Shown here one piece after another: positions 1 to 5,929 of a stretch of 10,021 bases of DNA; position 1 is the first letter of the stretch, and each line of letters begins with the position of its first letter. The position numbers were made by a program, and so were the translations under genes. This stretch comes from CAITQP01 sp964387965 (GTDB taxonomy: Bacteria > Patescibacteriota > Minisyncoccia > Phycocordibacterales > UBA9973): contig CAYLXO010000021.1 in the NCBI GenBank assembly GCA_964387965.1, positions 1-10,021 of the forward strand. Reading direction: 5' to 3'. The notes beneath the pieces were generated by a model, which saw nothing but the letters and a program-made list of their open reading frames with translations, did no database searches and was not told the origin of the DNA.

Positions 1-626
1 CCCTCGATTGAGCTTATATAGTAGCCAAAATCGTCCCCAAAAAGCTTCTTTGAGGCAACAGACATCGATTTTAAGACTTCCTTATGGTACCGAAGTGACT
101 GTCGGATATCGATAAGTGATCTATTTGTGCGTGAGATTTTCTCAACCATAGCAGCTTCCTCTCCAGCGAAAATATGTTTTTCTATTTCGCGAATTTCGTG
201 GCCGATACCTTCGATAAGCAACAGCGTGTGCTTATACAATTCGCGCATTTGAGCAAAGAATAGAAATCCAGCGTGTTCGCTAATTCGAGAATTCGTAAGA
301 TAACTACCTACTTCAAACAAACGCGAAAAATCATGGAGTGGATCGATGAGCTCATAGTGGGTAGTAATCAATGCATTCTTCTTAAGAACGAAGTCGATTT
401 CAGTCTCTGTAATATGCCCACTTTTACGATTTCGAATAGGGAAGTGAAGAATGAGATAAATTGCGTCTTCATACAAATCAACTTTTGCGCGCTCAGTATT
501 TGAAATTAGTTCGCCTGCAACAACAGGGTGCAAGTCAAATTCATCTTTTAAAACATCAATCTCCTCTTTTACAGGAGATTCCAAATCAATCCAGGTCATG
601 CCCTGGTGAGAATATCTTGAAATCAT
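1..626 (-). CDS. corA: CorA-family magnesium transporter, N-terminal part (runs off left edge)
   Basis: About 208 codons are open from the ATG at 626 to the window edge, so the protein is cut at its C-terminus. The start reads MISRYSHQGMTWIDLESP, the usual opening of CorA-like proteins, followed by the cytoplasmic alpha/beta domain (for example LHPVVAGELIS and AIYLILHFPI) and then the long helical stalk (RELYKHTLLLIEGIGHEIRE, RQSLRYHKEVLKSM). The two C-terminal membrane helices and the GMN selectivity motif would lie outside the window and cannot be checked. CorA proteins are pentameric inner-membrane Mg2+ channels, some also passing Co2+ or Ni2+. I chose the ATG at 626 because it keeps the full conserved N-terminus and lies exactly six bases after a TATACT -10 box; an internal ATG at 599 is the alternative. 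The gene is divergent from a NRAMP-related transporter. Confidence 0.88.
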   Translation of the reverse strand, partial: MISRYSHQGMTWIDLESPVKEEIDVLKDEFDLHPVVAGELISNTERAKVDLYEDAIYLILHFPIRNRKSGHITETEIDFVLKKNALITTHYELIDPLHDFSRLFEVGSYLTNSRISEHAGFLFFAQMRELYKHTLLLIEGIGHEIREIEKHIFAGEEAAMVEKISRTNRSLIDIRQSLRYHKEVLKSMSVASKKLFGDDFGYYISSIE

Positions 627-665
627 ATGTATAGTATACAGTATCTAGTATTTTGTATACAGTAT
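627..665 (-). promoter_or_regulatory. Leaderless promoter of corA within phased repeats
   Basis: On the minus strand, TATACT occupies 638 to 633 and is followed by six bases and then the ATG at 626, which puts the predicted transcription start on the A of the ATG. No convincing -35 hexamer is seen at the usual distance, and no Shine-Dalgarno sequence is possible on such a transcript. The -10 box overlaps the first copy of an 11-bp repeat. Confidence 0.55.
634..665. repeat. Two direct 11-bp repeats 21 bp apart, candidate operator
   Basis: GTATACAGTAT occurs exactly at 634-644 and again at 655-665, a 21-bp period that puts both copies on the same face of the helix. Each copy contains the GTATAC palindrome. 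They lie between the divergent corA and NRAMP-like genes; the left copy covers the corA -10 box. A regulator of metal uptake binding both copies is a reasonable inference, but no such regulator is encoded in the window. Confidence 0.45.
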
Positions 666-683
666 GAACAGTGTTGAATACTA

Positions 684-720
684 TTTACAATTTCCAAAAT
701 GATATATAATTTTGGAATCA
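684..720 (+). promoter_or_regulatory. Promoter of the NRAMP-like gene
   Basis: TTTACA at 684-689 and a perfect TATAAT at 705-710 are separated by 15 bases. The predicted start of transcription, near 717, lies downstream of the possible TTG start at 712 and just before the ATG at 721. This favours the ATG and an almost leaderless message. Confidence 0.55.
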
Positions 721-2097
721 ATGGAATATCAAAAAAACGATGACCTCAAAAAAGTCTTTGAAGTTCCGGCCCGAATTCTTGAAGAGGGAGTCGAGCTTGT
801 AAAAAAAGAAGAGAAAGTTCTACTTTCAAAAAAGCCATTTAAGCTTGCTGAAGAATATTGGAATACGCTCGGCCCTGGCCTTACAACAGGCGCAGCAGAT
901 GATGACCCTTCTGGTATTGCAACTTACTCTCAAGTCGGAGCTCAGTACGGTACTCGATTCTTATGGTTATCATGGTTTACATTTCCACTCATGGCCGTAG
1001 TACAAGAAACATGTGCGCGAATTGGCGTGGTTACTGGACACGGCCTTGCGGCTAACATTCGACATCATTATCCTCGCTGGACGTTATATCTCATCACGTC
1101 ACTTCTGTTTATCGCAAATACTTTCAACATTGGCGCTGATCTTGGCGCAATGGCTCAAGGGGTGCAACTTATAATTCCAAGACTTGGTTTTTCGACTCTT
1201 GTTATTGGCTTTGGAGTCGTTTGTTTGTTACTTCAAATTTTTACAACATATGCACGTTACGCGAAGTACCTTAAGTATCTCGCCTTTGTGCTTCTTGCAT
1301 ATATCTTTTCTGCAATCGCGAGTCATTTAAACTGGAACGATGTTCTTCACGCTGCGGTACTGCCTACACTTTCTTTTACAAAAGAAGGCCTGCTTCTCAT
1401 TTGTGGAGTGCTTGGTACTACAATCTCTCCGTATTTGTTTTTTTGGCAAACGTCACAAGAAGTTGAAGAGCAAAATCTTCAAGGAAAAGAAGATGAAAAG
1501 CGTTGGCATCAAATAATTGTAAAAAAAGATATCAAAAAAATTCGTGCAGATGTTTGGACTGGAATGTTTTTTTCAAATGTCGTGATGTTCTTTATTATTG
1601 CGGCTTGTGCTGGAGCACTTTTTTCACACGGTATAACAAATATCACAACGGCAGCTGAAGCGGCAGAAGCTCTAAAGCCTTTTGCTGGTGATCTTGCATA
1701 CCTAATGTTTGCAATTGGAATCATTGGTACGGGTATGCTTGCAATTCCAGTACTTGCTGGATCAACAAGTTATGCTATCTCTGAAAGCTTTGGTTTCAAA
1801 CACGGGCTGTACCGTAAACTCAAAGAAGCGTATGCATTTTACGGTGTAATTATTGTCTCAGTGCTTATTGGTATCTTGCTTAATTTTATTGGTCTTGATC
1901 CTATTAAAACGCTTATATATTCAGCAGTTGCAAATGGTATTATTTCACCGATTATTCTCGTATTTATCGTCCGATTGGGGAGCAATAAGCATATTATGGG
2001 TGACTATGTAAGTAAGCCACTTGGAACCTCTATTGGCTGGTTTACGGTTGGCCTTATGGCACTATCTGGAATAGCGGCAATTTGGGCTATTTTGTAA
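721..2097 (+). CDS. NRAMP-superfamily divalent metal transporter, probably Mg2+-type (NRMT-like)
   Basis: A 458-residue membrane protein with a charged N-terminal tail of about 45 residues followed by about ten or more hydrophobic segments, the size expected for SLC11/NRAMP proteins. The helix-1 region reads GPGLTTGAADDDPSGIATY; the canonical metal motif DPGN is here D-P-S-G (residues 62-65). In helix 6 the canonical A-x-x-M-P-H becomes T-T-I-S-P-Y (residues 233-238). The conserved Asp is kept, but the ligand Asn is Gly and the thioether Met is Ser, while His is Tyr. In characterised NRAMPs the Met favours soft transition metals, so its loss suits a harder ion such as Mg2+, as proposed for NRAMP-related magnesium transporters. 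The substrate is inferred. A TTG at 712 in the same frame would add three residues, but it lies upstream of the predicted transcription start. The divergent corA neighbour supports a magnesium role. Confidence 0.85.
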   Translation: MEYQKNDDLKKVFEVPARILEEGVELVKKEEKVLLSKKPFKLAEEYWNTLGPGLTTGAADDDPSGIATYSQVGAQYGTRFLWLSWFTFPLMAVVQETCARIGVVTGHGLAANIRHHYPRWTLYLITSLLFIANTFNIGADLGAMAQGVQLIIPRLGFSTLVIGFGVVCLLLQIFTTYARYAKYLKYLAFVLLAYIFSAIASHLNWNDVLHAAVLPTLSFTKEGLLLICGVLGTTISPYLFFWQTSQEVEEQNLQGKEDEKRWHQIIVKKDIKKIRADVWTGMFFSNVVMFFIIAACAGALFSHGITNITTAAEAAEALKPFAGDLAYLMFAIGIIGTGMLAIPVLAGSTSYAISESFGFKHGLYRKLKEAYAFYGVIIVSVLIGILLNFIGLDPIKTLIYSAVANGIISPIILVFIVRLGSNKHIMGDYVSKPLGTSIGWFTVGLMALSGIAAIWAIL

Positions 2098-2111
2098 GGT
2101 TTCTTGCCCTC

Positions 2112-2148
2112 TTTACTTTATTTCAAAATCGTGTAATATAGGGCGGGT
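2112..2148 (+). promoter_or_regulatory. Promoter of rplU
   Basis: TTTACT at 2112-2117 is followed after 16 bases by TAATAT at 2134-2139, leaving nine bases before the ATG at 2149. The transcript would have at most a few leader bases. The GGGCGGGT just before the ATG is not a convincing Shine-Dalgarno sequence. Confidence 0.45.
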
Positions 2149-2469
2149 ATGACAGAATTCGCAATTATAGCAACAGGCGGAAAGCAGTATCCGGTTTCAG
2201 TCGGAGATGTTATTCGCGTTGAAAAGTTGGGTGACGATCTTAAGAAAGGTGACAAAATCACTTTCGATCAGGTTCTCCTCGTTGATAACGGCAAGGAAAC
2301 AACAATCGGTACACCATACATTACTGGAGCAAAAGTCGAAGCAATTTTCCAAAACGCAGGACGAGCAGCAAAGGTAATCGTTGCAAAGTACAAGGCGAAA
2401 AGCCGATACTACAAGAAAAACGGACACCGCCAGACTTACTCAGAAGTAAAAATCTCAGCAATCAAATAA
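2149..2469 (+). CDS. rplU: 50S ribosomal protein L21
   Basis: The 106-residue product is the usual length for bacterial L21 and shows its hallmarks: an N-terminal IIATGGKQYPVSVGDVIRVEKL, a central LLVDNGKETTIGTPYITGAKV, and the basic C-terminal VAKYKAKSRYYKKNGHRQ that contacts 23S rRNA. L21 binds domain VI/central regions of 23S rRNA during large-subunit assembly. In most bacteria rplU is followed by rpmA (L27); here a strong terminator starts immediately after the stop and the next gene is recR on the other strand, so the pair is split. The gene has its own promoter and appears to be monocistronic. Confidence 0.96.
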   Translation: MTEFAIIATGGKQYPVSVGDVIRVEKLGDDLKKGDKITFDQVLLVDNGKETTIGTPYITGAKVEAIFQNAGRAAKVIVAKYKAKSRYYKKNGHRQTYSEVKISAIK

Positions 2470-2470
2470 A

Positions 2471-2502
2471 AAAACACCGGACTTTAGGTCCGGTGTTTTT
2501 TT
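2471..2502. terminator. Bidirectional intrinsic terminator between rplU and recR
   Basis: A perfect 12-bp stem (2471-2482 with 2488-2499) carries the core ACACCGGAC/GTCCGGTGT, a five-base loop, and runs of T on both strands. It starts one base after the rplU stop; the recR stop codon (2503-2501) abuts its other side, so it can end both convergent transcripts. Confidence 0.93.
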
Positions 2503-3000
2503 ATAGCGTTTGGGTTCTTGAATTTAGCGCATTTCGCAACGTATCTGAGTCGGAGTATTCAATTTCAGTACCAGTCGAAAGCCCTCGTCCTAAAAATGAA
2601 AGTTTAATAGGGGAATCAGTAAGGAATTTCTCGAGTTCTACCTTCAAGAGAACTTCTGTACGCAAGCCATCTGGAGTTGCCGAAAGTGCGAATATAATTT
2701 CTCGGAGAATAGACTGTTCAGATTGAATCAAACGAGTCAGTTCTTTTATGCGAATGTAATTGCTTGTATCTTTTTCGATTGCTGGAGCGAGTCCACCAAT
2801 AACAAAGTATGTACCTTTATATGATTTTGATTGAATAAAACGCTCTCGGTCAGCATCTTTCTCGACAATAAGAAGTGTGCTCTTGTCAGTAGTAGGATCC
2901 GAGCATAAAACACATAGTCCAGAATTAATTTTTTCCGACAAAGCATAACATCGACTACATCGTTTTACTGATTTTTTAGCAGTTGTAATAGCATCTTGCA
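2501..3000 (-). CDS. recR: Recombination protein RecR, N-terminus lost in scaffold gap
   Basis: The reading frame is open from the gap edge at 3000 to TAA at 2503-2501, about 165 residues. It begins with QDAITTAKKSVKRC and continues into a four-cysteine zinc finger, CSRC followed by CVLC after about fifteen residues. A Toprim domain follows: LLIVEKDADRERF, then YKGTYFVIGGLAP, EIIFALSATPDG and the C-terminal TGTEIEYSDSDTLRNAL, all in the RecR order. RecR works with RecO (and RecF) to load RecA on gapped DNA. The missing part is the N-terminal helix-hairpin-helix region, roughly 35 to 50 residues by comparison with the usual length near 200. A TTG at 2941 could be mistaken for a start, but it lies inside the zinc finger and must be rejected. 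The gene follows dnaB on the same strand and is probably co-transcribed. Confidence 0.9.
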
Positions 3001-3100
3001 NNNNNNNNNNNNNNNNNNNNNNNNNNNNNNNNNNNNNNNNNNNNNNNNNNNNNNNNNNNNNNNNNNNNNNNNNNNNNNNNNNNNNNNNNNNNNNNNNNNN
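3001..3100. other. Assembly gap (100 N) hiding dnaB 3' end and recR 5' end
   Basis: Exactly 100 N, a usual placeholder for a gap of unknown size. About 90-110 C-terminal residues of DnaB and about 35-50 N-terminal residues of RecR are missing across it, which needs roughly 400 bases or more. Any open frame reading across it is artificial. Confidence 0.95.
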
Positions 3101-4185
3101 GAAAGCGCGATAACAGGCACATCTATTTCACGCGCAAGTGCTTTGAGTGAGCGAGAAATTTCGGTGACTTGGTTTACCATTGAGTCATAATTTTTTGATG
3201 TGCTCATAAGCTGGAGGTAGTCAACGATAATCATGCCGATATTGTGTTCGTTTTTCAAACGACGAGCTACAGAGCGGATATGTACAATAGAACTTGATGG
3301 TTGGTCATCAATAAATATCGGAGCTTTTGAAAGCGTATCAAGAGCGGTTGCAAGATGTTGAAATTCACGACCTCCTGGATGAAGTTTTCCAGTGCGCAAC
3401 TGCCATGCGTTAACGCGCGACTCAGCAGCAAGCATACGGTCAACGAGCTGTTGAGCACTCATTTCGAGTGAAAAAATTCCAATTCCTATATTGTGTTTAA
3501 CAGCAGCCATACGTGCCATATCAAGGGCCAAGGTAGTTTTTCCCATTGAAGGACGTGCAGCAAGAATAATAAGATCAGATTTTTGGAACCCAGAAAGCAT
3601 ATCATCAAGCGCTTTGTATCCGGTAGGTACACCACGGAGACCATCCTTTTGTTCGTGCAATTTTTCCAAACGACTCCACGCTTCGCCAAGTGTATCTTTC
3701 AATGAGAGATATTTTGCCCGTTTTGGCCCTTCAGCAAGCGCAAAAATCTTTTTTTCGGCATCATCAAGAATGTCTTCGAGGGGTTTTGACCCGTCAGTAT
3801 AACCCATTTCTGCAAGTGTATCTGCGGTATCAATCAATTTACGCAAAATATATTTCTGTTCAACGATATCGGCGTAATATTGCGCATTAGTTGAAGAGGG
3901 AACAGAGTTTGCAAGTTCTGTTAGATACTTTGAGCCCCCAACTGACTCAAGCATTTTTTGTTCCTTTAGCTTTTGTGAGACAGAGATAATATCGATAGGC
4001 TCATTCTTTGTTGAAAGAGTAAGCATCGTCTCGAAAATTTTACGATGCTTGTCGCTGTAAAACGCTTCAGGTGAAAGTCTGTCCGCGATATCAATAAGTG
4101 CCCCAGGCTTTAGCATAATCGAGCCCAAGACTGCCTTTTCTGAGTCTAGGCTTTGTGGAGGGATGCGCATTTGTTCTTTAGGCAT
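3101..4185 (-). CDS. dnaB: Replicative DNA helicase DnaB, C-terminus lost in scaffold gap
   Basis: About 361 residues are visible from the ATG at 4185. The N-terminal domain starts MPKEQMRIPPQSLDSEKAVL, with the DnaB signature SIMLKPGALIDIADRLSPEAFY, and is followed by the linker helix near residues 130-170. The RecA-like ATPase domain has GVPTGYKALDDMLSGFQ, the Walker A box ARPSMGKTTLAL, SLEMSAQQLVDRM and the Walker B box IGMIIVDYLQLM. The sequence stops at VPVIAL, just before the conserved Q-L-S-R segment, so the arginine finger and the DNA-binding loops lie in the gap. DnaB is the hexameric helicase that unwinds the replication fork. No intein is visible in the Walker A region, a common insertion site. 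Start choice is supported by homology and by a TAGAAT box six bases upstream. Confidence 0.95.
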
Positions 4186-4197
4186 GTGTCGATTCTA
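4186..4197 (-). promoter_or_regulatory. Leaderless promoter of dnaB
   Basis: On the minus strand TAGAAT at 4197 to 4192 is followed by exactly six bases and then the dnaB ATG, so transcription should begin at the start codon. The -35 region is weak and AT-rich. Confidence 0.5.
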
Positions 4198-4300
4198 ACA
4201 CGAGCAAAAAATACGAAAATACACTTAGACTGAACATGCTGTGAATAATGAGTGAGTACTGCTATTGACGTATATCAGTATATGTTGTTTGTATAAGGAT

Positions 4301-4334
4301 TTATCAATATGTATCAATCTGGTATACTCTTTAT
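4301..4334 (+). promoter_or_regulatory. Leaderless extended -10 promoter of the trpS operon
   Basis: TGGTATACT at 4320-4328 is an extended -10 element (TGn plus TATACT). TTATCA at 4301-4306, 16 bases upstream, is a weak -35. Six bases separate the -10 box from the ATG at 4335, so the message should start at the start codon. Confidence 0.6.
4302..4318. repeat. TATCAAT tandem repeat upstream of trpS
   Basis: TATCAAT occurs at 4302-4308 and 4312-4318, ten bases apart (one helical turn), inside the -35/-10 spacer region of the trpS promoter. It is a possible operator, for example for the TrpR-type protein of the same operon, but it does not resemble the known palindromic trp operator, so this is only a suggestion. 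Confidence 0.25.
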
Positions 4335-5154
4335 ATGAAAAAAATCCTTCTATCGGGAATTCAGCCGACCGGTGATATGCATATCGGAAATTATTTTGGT
4401 GCAATCAAACAGTTTGTTGATTTGCAAAATGATTACGAAACATACGTATTTATCGCTGATTTGCATGCTATGACAACAATGCAAGACAGAGAGAAACTTA
4501 AAAAAAGTATTTTTGATGTTACAGCAACGTATCTCGCATGTGGCCTTGATCCTAAAAAAGTCTGTTTGTTCCAACAGTCAGCTATCGGCGGGGAAGTCGC
4601 GCTACTAACATGGATGTTCAATTGTATTACGACAGTTCCATACCTTGAACGAGCTGTTGCGTACAAAGATAAAGTAGCAAATGGTAAGGAAGCATCTGTA
4701 GGACTTTTTGATTACCCGATACTCATGACAGCAGATATTCTTATTCACGATGCAGATGTTGTTCCTGTCGGCGCTGATCAGAAACAACATGTTGAGATTG
4801 CGCGTGATACAGCCGAAAAATTCAACCGAATTTGGGGCGAGANNNNNNNNNNNNNNNNNNNNNNNNNNNNNNNNNNNNNNNNNNNNNNNNNNNNNNNNNN
4901 NNNNNNNNNNNNNNNNNNNNNNNNNNNNNNNNNNNNNNNNNNTATACGAAGAAAATAAAGGTAAGTACAAGATTCTAAAAGAAACACTTGCAAAAGATAT
5001 CATTGCATACGTTTCTCCAATGCGTGAAAAATATGAATACTACCAGACACATCCTGAACTTGTATATCAAATACTTGAAGACTCAAAGGCTACTATCGTT
5101 ACTCGAGCGCAAGCAAAAGTAGCAGATGTCATGAAAACTGTAGGACTAAAATAG
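4335..5154 (+). CDS. trpS: Tryptophanyl-tRNA synthetase (interrupted by scaffold gap)
   Basis: Two parts of one gene flank a 100-N gap. The N-terminal part begins MKKILLSGIQPTGDMHIGNY, carrying the class I HIGH-type signature (HIGN), and continues with FIADLHAMTT, LFQQSAIGGEVALLTWM, LFDYPILMTADILIHDADVV and VPVGADQKQHVEIARDTA, all typical of bacterial TrpRS. The C-terminal part, YEENKGKYKILKETLAKDII to VGLK, is the terminal helical domain. The KMSKS loop and most of the anticodon-binding region lie in the gap. The two parts are in different reading frames if the gap is taken as 100 bases, so the true gap length differs; comparison with a TrpRS of about 330 residues suggests near 300 bases. 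The enzyme charges tRNA-Trp in the cytoplasm. It is the first gene of an operon with a TrpR-type repressor. Confidence 0.95.
4843..4942. other. Assembly gap (100 N) inside trpS
   Basis: Exactly 100 N with a frame change of trpS across it. Roughly 95 residues of TrpRS, including the KMSKS motif, should lie here, so the true length is nearer 300 bases. Confidence 0.93.
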
Positions 5155-5159
5155 GAATC

Positions 5160-5444
5160 ATGAATAAAAAACACGAGGCAGAATTTAATATAATGTTACT
5201 TGAAGCAAGCAAGGACAAAAAACTTTTTCACAAGGTGATTAAATCTTTGCTTACACAAAGTGAATTAAAAGAAATTGTTACTCGCTGGCAAATAGTTAAA
5301 AAATTGTCGAACGGCATACCACAACGACAAATCGCGAAAGATTTAAAAATTGGAATTGCTACTGTTACTCGTGGATCACGTGAGTATTCAAATAAGAAAG
5401 GAGGATTTGTTAGTATTTTGAGTAAATTATCATCTAAAAAATAA
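5160..5444 (+). CDS. trpR: TrpR-type tryptophan-responsive repressor
   Basis: A 94-residue all-helical DNA-binding protein of the Trp repressor family. The helix-turn-helix reads IPQRQIAKDLKIGIATVTRG (residues 53-72), matching the corresponding segment of E. coli TrpR. Residues that bind tryptophan in the E. coli protein (Thr44, Arg54, Arg84, Gly85) align with T32, R42, R71 and G72 here, so ligand binding is likely kept; this is by-eye alignment. Known TrpR proteins are dimers that bind palindromic operators when loaded with L-tryptophan. The gene begins five bases after the trpS stop, with AGGA overlapping that stop as a possible weak ribosome site. It ends three bases before the next gene. 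Co-transcription with trpS suggests control of tryptophan charging or uptake and perhaps autoregulation. Its target sites are not known from this window. Confidence 0.88.
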   Translation: MNKKHEAEFNIMLLEASKDKKLFHKVIKSLLTQSELKEIVTRWQIVKKLSNGIPQRQIAKDLKIGIATVTRGSREYSNKKGGFVSILSKLSSKK

Positions 5445-5447
5445 TGT

Positions 5448-5696
5448 ATGTTTGCTCTCATAATAAAAGGAATTAAGTTCATAATCATTTCGGTACTTAT
5501 GTTAGTGTACTGGCCAATAAACACAGCATTTTTGTGGTTTCAGGGTCATTACAGAGGATGGCGGGCAACTGATCCGTTTTCGTTCTATATCGCAACGCCG
5601 TTGTATTATCTTTTTTTCTTAATTACAGCAATCTTGTCTATCCCACTTGAGATCCTTGGAGACAAGATACATCCACCGCTTGCTCGTTTTAGATAA
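5448..5696 (+). CDS. Small two-helix membrane protein of the trpS operon
   Basis: An 82-residue protein starting three bases after the trpR stop. It has a hydrophobic N-terminal segment (residues about 3-30, ALIIKGIKFIIISVLMLVYW), a short polar loop with RGWRATDPFSFY, and a second hydrophobic segment (about residues 49-70). The C-terminal tail GDKIHPPLARFR is basic. I do not recognise a family. The tight spacing makes it the third gene of the trpS-trpR operon. A link to tryptophan transport is tempting but unsupported: two helices are too few for a typical transporter. The ATG at 5448 is preferred; an overlapping ATG at 5444 is out of frame and reaches a stop after ten codons. Confidence 0.7.
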   Translation: MFALIIKGIKFIIISVLMLVYWPINTAFLWFQGHYRGWRATDPFSFYIATPLYYLFFLITAILSIPLEILGDKIHPPLARFR

Positions 5697-5705
5697 AACG
5701 ATAAC

Positions 5706-5733
5706 TTGCAATCGATTTTTCGCATGCTAAAGT
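5706..5733 (+). promoter_or_regulatory. Promoter of the aspS T-box leader
   Basis: TTGCAA at 5706-5711 and TAAAGT at 5728-5733 are 16 bases apart, with TGC directly before the -10 box (extended -10). The predicted start near 5740 is at the beginning of the T-box RNA. Confidence 0.6.
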
Positions 5734-5739
5734 ATCTAT

Positions 5740-5915
5740 ACCTGTGATCCGCTGACAACGGGGAGGTAAATTACATACTATGAGCTCAGTTTTGCTTTAA
5801 ATAAGCTGAGGAAATAGGGTGGCACCGCGTTTAGCTGGCATTCATGTTTAAGCTTATTAACGCCCCTATAAAATTACCCAAAAAATTGGATAATTTTATA
5901 GGGGTTTTATTTATT
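5740..5915 (+). ncRNA. Compact transcriptional T-box riboswitch controlling aspS
   Basis: The T-box hallmark AGGGTGGCACCGCG lies at 5816-5829. ATAGGG (5814-5819) can pair with CCCTAT (5864-5869), and GCGTT (5827-5831) with AACGC (5859-5863), giving the usual antiterminator with a UGGCACC bulge. The competing terminator follows directly. The variable T-box base is C, which would pair with discriminator G73, the base carried by tRNA-Asp. Upstream, a hairpin at 5785-5810 (CTCAG/CTGAG) looks like Stem III. Stem I appears to be only about 31 bases: GTGAT (5744-5748) pairs with ATTAC (5770-5774), and CCG/CGG closes the loop CTGACAA, which displays the Asp codon GAC at 5754-5756 followed by A. Canonical Stem I is several times longer. 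T-boxes sense uncharged tRNA and let transcription continue into the synthetase gene. The T-box call is firm; the Stem I model is inferred. Confidence 0.9.
5863..5915 (+). terminator. Rho-independent terminator of the T-box (attenuator)
   Basis: A perfect 14-bp stem, CCCCTATAAAATTA (5863-5876) with TAATTTTATAGGGG (5891-5904), has a 14-base loop and is followed by TTTTATTTATT. Its left arm overlaps the 3' strand of the antiterminator, the usual mutually exclusive arrangement. Confidence 0.93.
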
Positions 5916-5929
5916 AAAAACAAATTTTT

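Noticed and set aside
273..503. Plus-strand 76-residue open frame
   Set aside because: It is the antisense shadow of the corA coding region, which has clear protein similarity on the minus strand.
712..720. TTG at 712 as start of the NRAMP-like gene
   Set aside because: It lies two bases after a perfect TATAAT, upstream of the predicted transcription start; the ATG at 721 fits better.
2501..2941. RecR starting at the TTG at 2941 (146 residues)
   Set aside because: The upstream frame is open to the gap and contains the first CxxC of the RecR zinc finger, so the gene starts further upstream.
2965..3000. DnaB C-terminus reading across the N run and ending in KMLLQLLKNQ
   Set aside because: This is recR sequence read in the wrong frame after a placeholder gap; it bears no resemblance to DnaB.
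4843..4942. trpS as a frameshifted pseudogene
   Set aside because: The frame change coincides with a fixed-size N run, and both flanks are well conserved; an assembly gap explains it.
5780..5800. Tiny frame MSSVLL in the aspS leader as a leader peptide
   Set aside because: It overlaps the Stem III hairpin of a clear T-box, encodes no Asp, and T-box control needs no leader peptide.
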